From NCBI GenBank assembly GCA_013375455.1, contig JABXJT010000026.1, positions 1-56,760 on the forward strand: DNA of 56,760 nucleotides, read 5' to 3'. Positions 36,146 to 44,430 of this stretch are shown piece after piece. Position numbers and translations under genes: made by a program. A model generated the notes under the pieces. That model ran no database searches. It saw nothing but the letters and a program-made list of their open reading frames with translations, and was not told the DNA's origin. The stretch's first letter is position 1; every line of letters begins with the position of its first letter. The stretch is from Candidatus Helarchaeota archaeon. GTDB taxonomy: Archaea > Asgardarchaeota > Lokiarchaeia > Helarchaeales > HEL-GB-A.

Positions 36146-37594
36146 TTATTCACCTTCGTAAATTAATGCTTTACGTAATAGTTCGAGGTCAGGAGCTGAG
36201 AGTGCACCAAGGTCGGCATATTCCAAAAAAATATTTTTGATAATAATTCGTGAATCAATACGTGATTTTTCCTGCAAGCTTTCTGCTATGCCCCATATAC
36301 TATTATCCCCTTCTAAATATAAGCGGAATGCAATATAATTGGCAAGAACATCAGTGCGCACGCCTTCTTTCCTTGCGATAGAATATATTGCCCTTTTCAT
36401 TCGTCTGGCATCATTATAAGATTCTTGCATACACTTTTCAGCAAGAATTTGGGGATTTTTACCAAGTAATGCTGCCGCTGCAAATTGGCTTGCTGTTATA
36501 TCTTCTGAATTACCTGAAATATATCCAGATTCAGGTGTTAAGTGGACTATGTGTCCCCTCTTTTGTGTTGCATGCCAGAATTCATGAAGTAGATCGAACA
36601 TCCAACGTGCTTCGGATAACGTCTTTTGCTTCAGTATGATAATATTTCTATTTTGTATTTGGAAGCATACTGCGTGAAAAGCTCCTGGATCGCTAAGAGC
36701 AATTATTGGAACTCCTAACTCCCATATATACCGAACTACATTTTCAATTTTCAGCGCACCATACTGCGACTGTATTGTATGGTAAATCTCATATGGATCT
36801 GTCGGTAATGATTTTGGTGCTAAATGTTCTGTCGCTTGAGCTACAAGCAGAGCGATGTAATGAGAATATACGGTATATGCATTAACCTGTAATTCATTTC
36901 TCCGTTTGGGCAATTTAAAGCGTATTTCTGGAATAAGGGCTGTATTTAGTTGTAGAGGCGTATCACTTAATATTTCTTCAGGAGTCCAATGAAATATTTT
37001 TCCGATGAGAGCAGAAGCTTGAAGTACCAGAAGATCTGGGGCAATACGTTTGTCTTGATCTTCGAAACGGGACGCCAATAAAGGAGGCAATAGACGTTTA
37101 ACAATAAATTTCTGATCCAGACCGACATCTTTCATCTTTTTAAAAAAATCTGATAAAGAAACACTTTCTCTTGGTAAATGAACATTTTTTAGGGTAACGA
37201 TATTAAGGATCTTGATTATTTCTTTTATACGTGTTAAATTAGTAGTTGAGTATTCGATGGCTTCCCATCTTTGAATCTGTTGTTCTTTCACACCAATAAG
37301 ACCAGCAAGATCCTTTTGAGTTAGTCCTAGCGCAATTCTTGCTTTTATTAGAGCGCGGGGTAACTCTTCAATAGAACGTAATTCTAATAAAGGAGGGCTC
37401 TTACTTCGTTGAAGTTGCTCGTATTCCTCTAGTTCTTTCTGCATTTCTTCAAGTTGACTCTCTATTGCGTCTTTTTCAGCTTGAAATAGAATGGGATCAA
37501 GATCGTCTTCTTTGGTTTTAAGTTGGTTTAGTTGTGTTATGAATTTTTTTACTTGAGTTTTAGTGATACGATATTGTAGTTCATTTTTAATCAT
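36146..37594 (-). CDS. XRE-HTH / ImmA-IrrE metallopeptidase fusion
   Basis: A 482-residue protein. Residues 1-65 are a coiled coil, 82-112 an XRE helix-turn-helix (ARIALGLTQKDLAGLIGVKEQQIQRWE), followed by a helical linker, and near 330-345 the zinc-peptidase motif LLHEFWHATQ (HExxH) with the downstream NSEDITASQF helix expected to give the third ligand. ImmA/IrrE peptidases cut repressors in response to damage or phage. The ATG overlaps the stop of the nucleotidyltransferase-like gene by four bases. This is the layout of a self-regulating toxin-antitoxin or stress-switch pair. Confidence 0.88.
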   Translation of the reverse strand: MIKNELQYRITKTQVKKFITQLNQLKTKEDDLDPILFQAEKDAIESQLEEMQKELEEYEQLQRSKSPPLLELRSIEELPRALIKARIALGLTQKDLAGLIGVKEQQIQRWEAIEYSTTNLTRIKEIIKILNIVTLKNVHLPRESVSLSDFFKKMKDVGLDQKFIVKRLLPPLLASRFEDQDKRIAPDLLVLQASALIGKIFHWTPEEILSDTPLQLNTALIPEIRFKLPKRRNELQVNAYTVYSHYIALLVAQATEHLAPKSLPTDPYEIYHTIQSQYGALKIENVVRYIWELGVPIIALSDPGAFHAVCFQIQNRNIIILKQKTLSEARWMFDLLHEFWHATQKRGHIVHLTPESGYISGNSEDITASQFAAAALLGKNPQILAEKCMQESYNDARRMKRAIYSIARKEGVRTDVLANYIAFRLYLEGDNSIWGIAESLQEKSRIDSRIIIKNIFLEYADLGALSAPDLELLRKALIYEGE

Positions 37595-38040
37595 AATAAT
37601 TCCTCCAAATTTATGCCTATAATTCCTTTTCTATTCCCCGATTCTCTGTCTATCTGAAAAAATTCGAGCCATGTAATTCCATCAGGAGCATTCATTTGAA
37701 TATTCGGGAATAATTCGCCAAGATATTTTGTCTTCTGGAGTGCGCGTCTATCTCTAAAATCAAGCAAAATAGGATCAATTTGTCTAAGAAGGTTTATATC
37801 TACTCCATCTATATCCCAACAGGCATCAAAATCATTAGGAATTTCTTTCGCAGTTACAAAACTTCCATTAATGTAGACACGACGACAACCTGCTTGTTTT
37901 AAAGACTGAAGGGCTGTTCTCAAACCTACAAGGAGCCTTTTTCTGTGCACAGTTGTACCAAATTTGTCATATAGTTCATTCCAAGTTGCCCAATGTATTC
38001 CAGGTGGAAGTAGACCATTGTCATCGAAATCGGGGATCAT
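37591..38040 (-). CDS. nucleotidyltransferase-like protein (DUF6932-like)
   Basis: A 149-residue protein with the reduced nucleotidyltransferase core INGSFVTAKEIPNDFDACWD near residues 57-77: the GS motif followed by a D-x-D-type acidic pair. This matches the DUF6932 group as I recall it. Such minimal transferases are often toxins or antitoxins that add nucleotides to tRNA or to proteins. It is the first gene of the operon, overlapping the XRE-ImmA/IrrE gene by four bases. Its ATG (38040; a GTG precedes it) abuts an 18-bp palindrome, and no ribosome-binding site is seen, so the message may be leaderless. Confidence 0.8.
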   Translation of the reverse strand: MIPDFDDNGLLPPGIHWATWNELYDKFGTTVHRKRLLVGLRTALQSLKQAGCRRVYINGSFVTAKEIPNDFDACWDIDGVDINLLRQIDPILLDFRDRRALQKTKYLGELFPNIQMNAPDGITWLEFFQIDRESGNRKGIIGINLEELL

Positions 38041-38058
38041 CACAACATTTATGTTGTG
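38041..38058. promoter_or_regulatory. perfect 18-bp palindrome at the start of the 34488-38040 operon
   Basis: CACAACATTTATGTTGTG: eight-base arms around a TT spacer, directly next to the first ATG of the operon. The placement at the start of an operon that encodes its own XRE DNA-binding protein suggests autoregulation. Confidence 0.7.
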
Positions 38059-38209
38059 TTGATTATATTAATTTTTCCTTTTTATTTGAATTTTGTTAAG
38101 AATATTTAGAATAGAAAACTAGTTATTTGAACCGTTGATTTTTTAATTTTCTTCCATTTTTGTATGTAACTAGAATATATATGCCTAATTTTCTTTATAA
38201 ATGAAACTT

Positions 38210-41200
38210 TTATTGTAAAAACAACCGTAAAAACTTTTGATGTTCATTTTTTGCTTGAATATCTGTAAGACTTGCAACATAATTTATAGCTCCAATAAAA
38301 TCTTCAATAGGTATTAGTATATTATCTCTTTTTTGTTCAAAAGTAATGCCAATTATTTTGTCATAGTTGAATTTTATTAATCTCTTGGGAATACATATTT
38401 TATTATCGCCAACTCTTTGTATATAATACTTTATATAATCTGAATTTTTAAGTTTTCGATATGTCCCTCTAAATCGTTCATTCACAAACTTGGGTGATAT
38501 GGTGTATAAAAGTAGTAACTCTGTTATTATTTTTGTTGCATACAAATTTTGTGCTATTACAGAAGGATCCTTGTGAAGAATCCCCGCCTGCAGTTTTTCC
38601 CATAATTCATGAATATCTGGTTTCAGATCTTCCGAATATGTTACTAAATAATCTCTATTCTCGCGTATTTTTTCAATACTATTAATATTTGCTAAGTTTT
38701 TATCTGTAGCATTAATTACATCTTCCATGATAACCTTAAGGATTGCTCGTCGCTGGGAAATAAATCTTTCATAGAGAGACTCACCAGGACTTGGTATAAT
38801 ATCAATTGGAGGACGTTCAAAAAACTTACATTCTACTAGATCATTTAATTTTATTAATTTCATCCGAATTCCATCTTCAAGATCTGAAATTAAATATGAA
38901 ATTTTATCTGCAATTCTAACTGCTTGTCCTTCGAGATGACAGGATTTATCATCTCTCAAATCTTGATACTTCGTATTTCTTGAAAGATTAGATTGCGCAT
39001 AACGGTCCTCATAATTACGATTGTAAGTATGTTTAAAAATACATTCAACAGTCTCAAATGTAAGATTTAAACCTGGAATACCCCCGACTCCAGGAGATTG
39101 ATATACATCTTCAAGCCAACGAACAACATCCACCCCATGCTCATAGTGATTGAAACCACCTAAATTAGAGTCTATCTCATTTATTATTTTATCTAAGGTG
39201 TATTCTCCTGCATGACCAAATGGAGTATGCCCGATATCATGCCCAAGTGCTCCCGCTTCAGTTAAATCTTGATCTAATCCAAATGTGGCCGCGATAGTTA
39301 AAGCAAGTTGCATCACTTCTATACTATGAGGGAGGCGTCTGCGTAGGTGATCATCAATTTCGACCGGGAAAAGCTGAGTTTTATTAGACAATCTTTTAAA
39401 TGAATGAGACCAAAGAATTCGGTCTCTATCTCTTTGAAAATCCAAACGAAAGCCATCCGGTTGAAAATCATATTCACGTCTTGTAGGAACTGATGCCAGA
39501 CATGATAAGGAATCTTTTCTAATTTGTTCACGTTGCTCAAGCGTTCTTTTTAATACTGGAATATCATCGCCTTTCCATATTTCTAAATATTTATTAAATA
39601 ATTTAACGATCTGATTTCCATCTAGGTCGCTTCTCTGGTCATTTAATAATTTAATGGTTTCCGGGATTGTTTTACCTTTAGCCCATGATTCTAGGATTAA
39701 CTCCCCTATCTTCTCATCTTTTAATCTAACTGCTTTTTTATTGGAACCCCATATAGCAATTTGTTCTAATGGAAGTCGCCTTGAACTCAAAGATCTATCG
39801 TAGCCTTCGACTAGCTCAATCATATTTACTAATGAAGGATCTGTATTATTTACAGCTAAAAAAAATCTTTTTTTCGAAGGATTTTGATAAAAGATTTTCA
39901 TTTCATTTTTTTTCTGCGGCTCTAATGTAAGATAAGAATTTTTATGAACTCTAAGAGTGAGTAAATCACCACTTCGCCACCATCTGCCAGAGAATTCTTG
40001 AATTGAGTTTAATGTGAAAACCTCAAAATCAGGTACACGATAGCGAACAAAGTTAGTATCTAAAGAGACAATTTCGAAATGTTTTTCTAATAACTGATGA
40101 ATTAATTCGGTTCGCTCAGTAATCAAACCGGGACGTGTTAATTTTGACGGAAGTACACATAAAATATAACCTTCTTCCTGTAGAAGTTGTCTTGCTCGCT
40201 CAAGAAAAAAGAAAAAAATAGGTGTATACCAAGGAGGATCTATTAACACTACCTTATGAATACCCTTTATAGCAGTGTTTAATTCATCGTATACATCATA
40301 TATTTGTATAGTTGCACAATCAGGTAAATCCATCAATGATTCAATTACATTTCTATCTGCATCTAGAATCGTGGTTTTTTGTTTAAAACAGTGGGCGTAA
40401 TGATAACCTACTGTAGGTGTTCCTAAAAAAGCAGTTGGACGGCTCTCAGCCAGGATCCATACAAGGTCTGCTAAAGAGACGACCGTATCCAATGTAAACC
40501 ACCATTGACACATTATAGGATTTGACACAGGAAGTTTTAGAGGGAGATTTGCACTAAGATGACGAGCTATTAATCGACTTTTAAGACTGTCATCCATATC
40601 TAAGGGAGGTATTTCCGTTTTACTACTCTTTTCTTTATTCCAAAGCTCCTCAACAAGAGCTGGATCTGCACCTCCAATTTTCCCTAATACTTCAGGATAT
40701 GTATTATAACCCATTGCTTTATATTGTTTTATGGCAGAGATGACTTCTTTTCTGTGTATTCTTTCATCTGAGTCCTTTTTTTTTAAATAGGAAATCACTA
40801 CTTCTATTTGTCGATCTAAGGATTCTTCTCCATTAATATGTAAATCAGCTCTTTGACATAGAGTTAAATCTTTTACTTCCCTTTCTGTTGAATGGGATTC
40901 ATATCTTCCCAGATTCTTAGCATCCATTGGGGAACGCTCAGATAATCTTTTCTTTCTCTCATCGAATGATAACTCTACAAATACAAGTAAAGTATTTGAG
41001 GGATAAGTGATCCTTTTCAGGGTGTTCCATATTTCTTTATGACGAATCCCATCAATAACAAGATTTCCATTGTTTCTATATTGCCCCCATGATAGAAAAT
41101 CCCTGCAGAATCCTTCATACCCATTCTCATCTATTAATTTTTCACCAAGCTCCTGCAATGTATCTCGCGAATCATCTAATTTTCGTTCTGTTGCAACGCT

Positions 41201-41317
41201 TCTTACAAAATCTCCAAAGCTTAACCTCTTCCAACCTAATTTTTCAGCAACGCCTGAAGATAACTTTGATTTCCCACTACCGATACCTCCTGCAAATCCT
41301 AATATTACCGGTTTCAA
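38210..41317 (-). CDS. three-domain fusion: NMP-kinase-like + methyltransferase-like + dGTPase-like HD
   Basis: A 1,035-residue protein. Residues 1-200 are a P-loop kinase of the adenylate/dephospho-CoA/dNMP kinase type (GFAGGIGSGKS, then an RSPMD lid-like segment). Residues about 265-450 look like a class I methyltransferase: FLGTPTVGYHYA, acidic LDAD after the second strand and LIDPPWY, the motif IV of N6-adenine enzymes. Residues about 600-1030 are a dGTPase-type HD hydrolase: RDRILWSHSFKRLSNKTQLF, the first His in RLPHSIEV, HDIGHTPFGHAGE, and a distal Asp in RIADKISY. Each part handles nucleotides or nucleic acid, so it may edit or drain dNTP pools or guard against modified nucleotides. 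TTG start; in the undisturbed operon it overlapped the ASCH gene's stop by four bases (TTGA). Confidence 0.85.
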   Translation of the reverse strand: MKPVILGFAGGIGSGKSKLSSGVAEKLGWKRLSFGDFVRSVATERKLDDSRDTLQELGEKLIDENGYEGFCRDFLSWGQYRNNGNLVIDGIRHKEIWNTLKRITYPSNTLLVFVELSFDERKKRLSERSPMDAKNLGRYESHSTEREVKDLTLCQRADLHINGEESLDRQIEVVISYLKKKDSDERIHRKEVISAIKQYKAMGYNTYPEVLGKIGGADPALVEELWNKEKSSKTEIPPLDMDDSLKSRLIARHLSANLPLKLPVSNPIMCQWWFTLDTVVSLADLVWILAESRPTAFLGTPTVGYHYAHCFKQKTTILDADRNVIESLMDLPDCATIQIYDVYDELNTAIKGIHKVVLIDPPWYTPIFFFFLERARQLLQEEGYILCVLPSKLTRPGLITERTELIHQLLEKHFEIVSLDTNFVRYRVPDFEVFTLNSIQEFSGRWWRSGDLLTLRVHKNSYLTLEPQKKNEMKIFYQNPSKKRFFLAVNNTDPSLVNMIELVEGYDRSLSSRRLPLEQIAIWGSNKKAVRLKDEKIGELILESWAKGKTIPETIKLLNDQRSDLDGNQIVKLFNKYLEIWKGDDIPVLKRTLEQREQIRKDSLSCLASVPTRREYDFQPDGFRLDFQRDRDRILWSHSFKRLSNKTQLFPVEIDDHLRRRLPHSIEVMQLALTIAATFGLDQDLTEAGALGHDIGHTPFGHAGEYTLDKIINEIDSNLGGFNHYEHGVDVVRWLEDVYQSPGVGGIPGLNLTFETVECIFKHTYNRNYEDRYAQSNLSRNTKYQDLRDDKSCHLEGQAVRIADKISYLISDLEDGIRMKLIKLNDLVECKFFERPPIDIIPSPGESLYERFISQRRAILKVIMEDVINATDKNLANINSIEKIRENRDYLVTYSEDLKPDIHELWEKLQAGILHKDPSVIAQNLYATKIITELLLLYTISPKFVNERFRGTYRKLKNSDYIKYYIQRVGDNKICIPKRLIKFNYDKIIGITFEQKRDNILIPIEDFIGAINYVASLTDIQAKNEHQKFLRLFLQ

Positions 41318-41347
41318 AAATCATCAATCCTTAATTTACTAGTTTTC
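41233..41347. repeat. 115-bp direct repeat, copy 1 (ASCH/kinase-fusion junction)
   Basis: This holds the first 28 codons of the 1,035-residue gene plus the last 30 or so bases of the ASCH gene. It recurs at 41986-42100 in the same orientation with one difference (TTTCCC versus TTCCCC). Confidence 0.95.
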
Positions 41348-41985
41348 CACATTAAATTCAGCCCTTACAAATAAAATTTGAATTTCTTAGATTCATCATA
41401 AGGATTCTTTCTAATAACGCGAAGTCCCTACCTAAACTCAAAGAAGTCATTTACTGGTTATGAATATTAAAATTTTTTATTTAAGTAAGGAATTTTATAA
41501 TTATTTTTTAATTTTATGTCATACTGATACATTTCTTTTTAAAGTTTTTTATTGAAGTCCAATTAAAATTAACAAACGAATCAGTTTTGTTCCTCATAAA
41601 AAATCCACTGGCAAGGGATTAATTCAAACCCAGAAAGATTATAAATTGTTTATTAGTTCAACAGTAAAAGATAACGCGACTTTGCGTAAATTAATCCAAG
41701 AAAGATTAAGCTCTAAAAATTATATTCAGCCTATTTTAAGTGAAGATCCTAAAACCTTTCCAAAAACGATTGATAATGTAAATACCTTTGAAGCTAGCGT
41801 AAAAGCTGTAGAATCCGCCGATATCTTTCTCCTAATAATAGGGAAGAGGTATGGGGAAATTGATCCAGCATCCAATCTTAGTGTAACAGAAGCGGAGTTT
41901 TGTGTAACAGAAGCACAGTTTTTAGAATGGATAGAAGTCCAAATCGAAAATACAATCAATTTGAACTATAATCAATTAGAAACCA
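41348..41985. mobile_element. 638-bp insert between 115-bp direct repeats
   Basis: This stretch separates two genes that evidently used to overlap. It carries about 230 bases of AT-rich non-coding DNA and then a truncated DUF4062-like frame. No transposase or terminal inverted repeats are visible, so the agent that placed it is unknown. Confidence 0.7.
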
Positions 41986-42095
41986 AACCTAATTTTTCAG
42001 CAACGCCTGAAGATAACTTTGATTCCCCACTACCGATACCTCCTGCAAATCCTAATATTACCGGTTTCAAAAATCATCAATCCTTAATTTACTAG
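41646..42095 (+). pseudogene. truncated DUF4062 (TIR-like) gene fragment
   Basis: The first 82 residues, starting LFISSTVKDNATLRKLI and including ADIFLLIIGKRYGEIDP and SVTEAEF, match the start of DUF4062 domains, a TIR-related module found in NLR-like and other immune proteins. The frame is open further upstream to 41574 without a start codon, and at 41986 it runs into the antisense of the copied kinase-gene 5' end, which supplies the meaningless last 36 residues. The gene is thus cut at its 3' end and perhaps at both ends. A short chimeric product cannot be excluded. Confidence 0.8.
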
Positions 42096-42100
42096 TTTTC
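41986..42100. repeat. 115-bp direct repeat, copy 2
   Basis: Same-orientation copy of 41233-41347 (114 of 115 bases equal). Its right end still forms the true 3' end of the ASCH gene; its left part is a dead copy of the first codons of the kinase/dGTPase fusion. Confidence 0.95.
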
Positions 42101-42618
42101 TCCCTTGAATTTAACACAACCCAACCTCTTCTATCTCGTTTTTTATAAATTGTTGGTTCAATTCGAATAATATGGCCTAATTTCATCAAAGTAGCATAAG
42201 ACGCATTCTCACGTGCAGACCAAAAGCTTGGATCTTGTACGCATAAATATTGGGAGAATTCTTTTTTGATATTTAACCATGTTTTGGGATCAAGACGATA
42301 AAACCACACATCAGTAATCATACAAAGTCCAACAATAGGTCCTCCAGATCGCTTCAATAAAACTATATCGCCTCGATGTACTTTTTTATAAGGAGCTATT
42401 CGATTTACTGAAAAACGTGATTCTACAGTTTTTTTACCTTCCAATATATATTTCAAGTAAGGTTCAACGAATATGGCTAAGTGAATCAGAAAATTGGTCC
42501 CTTTTTTTTCCATTTTACGCTTAATAAGTTTCCAGTGGCTTTGATTCATTGCTGCTTCACAAAAAATACGGTCTATATCGAATTCCGGTAATTCTTTATC
42601 AGATTCAAGTTGATGCAT
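42067..42618 (-). CDS. ASCH-domain (PUA-like) protein
   Basis: About 183 residues. Residues 45-105 carry the ASCH signature: EPYLKYILEGKKTVESRFS, then HRGDIVLLKRSGG and a following strand GLCMITDV, with the GKKTVE loop that lines the RNA/nucleotide-binding groove. A C-terminal beta-rich part follows. ASCH proteins bind RNA or modified nucleotides, and some are nucleases or amidohydrolases. The gene overlaps its upstream partner (43009-42605) and originally overlapped the kinase/dGTPase fusion gene by four bases. ATG 42618 is used; TTG 42627 is in frame. Confidence 0.8.
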   Translation of the reverse strand: MHQLESDKELPEFDIDRIFCEAAMNQSHWKLIKRKMEKKGTNFLIHLAIFVEPYLKYILEGKKTVESRFSVNRIAPYKKVHRGDIVLLKRSGGPIVGLCMITDVWFYRLDPKTWLNIKKEFSQYLCVQDPSFWSARENASYATLMKLGHIIRIEPTIYKKRDRRGWVVLNSREKTSKLRIDDF

Positions 42619-43009
42619 ACCTTTCAAACTCCATACTAATCAGAAACTCAGAAAGTAGAATAGATCTTCCTAAAGGAAGCATGCTAATATTAGTCAATTT
42701 ATTATACCTCTCTATGATCAAATTAGGTTTGATGATATAATTATAAAAAATCATTTTGCGGGCTCGTAATTTCCCTATATGTAAACTGTAAATGACTGGT
42801 GAATTATTATTTTTATTGAATTGGGGATTGTAATCTATTGGAAACCCCATTTCCTTAACTTTTCTAACCATTTCGTCCAACTTGCGAATATCTGCCCCAA
42901 ATTTGGATTTTTTTGATAATTCGTGAATAATATAAAGGAAAACCAAAGTTCCAAAATATTCGTCTACACCCTTCTCCCCTTTTTTTCCTGTGGAAGTAAA
43001 TAATTTCAT
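42605..43009 (-). CDS. protein of unknown function upstream of the ASCH gene
   Basis: A 134-residue mixed alpha/beta protein that I do not recognise. There are no cysteines, no membrane helix and no nucleotide-binding loop. The first part is helical (DEYFGTLVFLYIIHELSKK, IRKLDEMVRKVKEMG), the rest strand-rich with basic patches. It overlaps the ASCH gene by 14 bases or more, so it is the first gene of that operon. It faces a divergent winged-helix gene across a 158-base AT-rich promoter region. Confidence 0.65.
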   Translation of the reverse strand: MKLFTSTGKKGEKGVDEYFGTLVFLYIIHELSKKSKFGADIRKLDEMVRKVKEMGFPIDYNPQFNKNNNSPVIYSLHIGKLRARKMIFYNYIIKPNLIIERYNKLTNISMLPLGRSILLSEFLISMEFERYAST

Positions 43010-43116
43010 CTTAATTCACTATGAACTTCTTGATTTCTCAAAATTTGTTATTCTAAATATATTATTTAAATTATGCTGTTTTAAATACCATTCTTGAATT
43101 AAACTAAATAAAAAAT

Positions 43117-43149
43117 ATTATTTAAAATAATATTATTTAAATAGTATTT
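43117..43149. promoter_or_regulatory. AT-rich palindromes in a divergent promoter
   Basis: ATTATTTAAAATAAT (43117-43131) is a perfect palindrome around one central base. A second related dyad, with core ATTTAAAT, follows at 43130-43149. They lie just upstream of the winged-helix gene and between it and the ASCH operon, a natural place for an autoregulatory site, but the extreme AT content makes chance palindromes likely. Confidence 0.4.
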
Positions 43150-43167
43150 TTTTATTAATATCTAAAG

Positions 43168-43560
43168 ATGCCTCTTAAACCCCCCAACGTTTGTAAAATC
43201 ATTGATTTTATCAATATGTTGTCCAATGGGGTGGGATTGCTAATACTAGAAGTAATTAGGGAAACTTCTCCAGCCTCAACGCGAGAAATTGAAGACATTC
43301 TTAGGCTGTTACAATATAAGGAGATTCTAAAAAAGGCTCCTAGGTATAAGACAGTTAATGACTCAATTCACAAATTGGATAACTATAATCTTATAGAACT
43401 AGATAAAAATGAAAGTGGAACTAGAAAAAATTTAAGATATAGACTTACAGATAAAGGAATTAAGTTTTTAGAAACTTTACACGAAATTTTTAATGAAATT
43501 TCTGGATATAAATGCATAGATAATCCACAGTGCATCCTTAATAAAATACATAAAGAGTGA
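43168..43560 (+). CDS. winged-helix DNA-binding regulator
   Basis: A 130-residue protein with a winged-helix core: ASTREIEDILRLL as helix 2, NDSIHKLDNYNLIEL as recognition helix and wing entry, then a basic wing (SGTRKNLRYRLTDKGIKFLE). Two Cys near the C-terminus (C-x6-C) may bind metal or form a disulfide. It is divergent from the ASCH/kinase/dGTPase operon, the usual position of a local repressor. No effector domain is present. Confidence 0.78.
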   Translation: MPLKPPNVCKIIDFINMLSNGVGLLILEVIRETSPASTREIEDILRLLQYKEILKKAPRYKTVNDSIHKLDNYNLIELDKNESGTRKNLRYRLTDKGIKFLETLHEIFNEISGYKCIDNPQCILNKIHKE

Positions 43561-43700
43561 TGTTGTTAAGTTTCTCTCTTTTTTCGTTTAAATACGTTGA
43601 ATTTACAAAAATTATCAGAACTTTAATATCTTTTGTAAAAATTTTTCTCAGAAATTTACAACCATCAAAAGAATACGACTATTTAAAGTTAATAAAACAT

Positions 43701-44333
43701 TCAGAAATCTAAAACTCGGGATTGTAATAATCGAACATCTTCCTTTGCCCCCCCTGCTGTGAGTAAATAGTTTAAATCAACAATTACTTTTTGTTCCATT
43801 AAATCATTAAAATTGATATTTGATTTTTTTACATCTAAAACTTTTTGGTGAAGAAACCAGTGAATATAGGAATGAATATCTTGTATATTCATTACAAAAT
43901 CACTCTGAATTATACGAGCAATATTTGAAGTCCTATAGGCTATTCTTCTCCAAGGAGGAAAATATCTAATTTTTTCAAAGAAAACAAAATCTGGTTTTTT
44001 AGGCATGCCCGTTACAGCAGCCGGTCCTTGAGAATCCCATATTATTGGATTGCCGCCATCTACTTTAATTTCGATCTTAATTGGTTTTTTTTCGTATTTA
44101 TGTAAAATGTTTTCTAATGTCCCCAGATTCAAATTATTAGTGTTTAATATTAGTTTATAGTCCTCTTTAGTATCTTTAATTGTAGCTAAATTCTTGAGAA
44201 GCATTAGTGCTTGTAAAATTGTTGATTTTCCTGTCCCATTTTTTCCCCAAATGCCAATTATTGGTTTTAAATTACCCTGAATTAAAGATTTTATGCCTTT
44301 AAAGTGCTGAATATTGATGGAAGTGATTGGCAT
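43701..44333 (-). pseudogene. AAA/SMC-type ATPase, truncated after the Walker A half
   Basis: A 210-residue frame starting INIQHFKGIKSL with the P-loop GKNGTGKSTILQAL, typical of RecF/OLD/AAA_15-like ATPases found in defence systems. The Walker B, signature and Q/H-loop parts of the second half, which lie beyond about residue 250 in such proteins, are absent, and the DNA after the stop is AT-rich with no continuing frame. It is probably a broken gene, though a short ATPase is possible. Its promoter region carries the same palindrome as the gene at 45880. Confidence 0.75.
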
Positions 44334-44403
44334 CTTCTTCAGATTCCTTTGAATTATAGAGGTTGAATTTATATTTTAAAAACGACCTTTTTATAGATTT
44401 TTG

Positions 44404-44425
44404 TCGTGAAACCAGGCTTTCACGA
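44404..44425. promoter_or_regulatory. palindromic operator TCGTGAAA-N6-TTTCACGA, site 1
   Basis: Eight-base perfect arms with loop CCAGGC, about 70 bases before the start of the truncated ATPase gene and immediately next to a TATA-like CTATAAAAAGG on the minus strand. A second copy lies at 46336-46359. Confidence 0.72.
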
Positions 44426-44430
44426 ATCAA

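Noticed and set aside
42067..42100. Reading the C-terminal 36 residues of the DUF4062 frame as a new domain
   Set aside because: They are the antisense translation of the duplicated 5' end of the kinase/dGTPase gene, so they carry no evolved protein sequence.
43100..43165. AT-only palindromes as a replication origin
   Set aside because: There are no origin recognition boxes or orc1/cdc6 gene nearby; the region is adequately explained as a divergent promoter.
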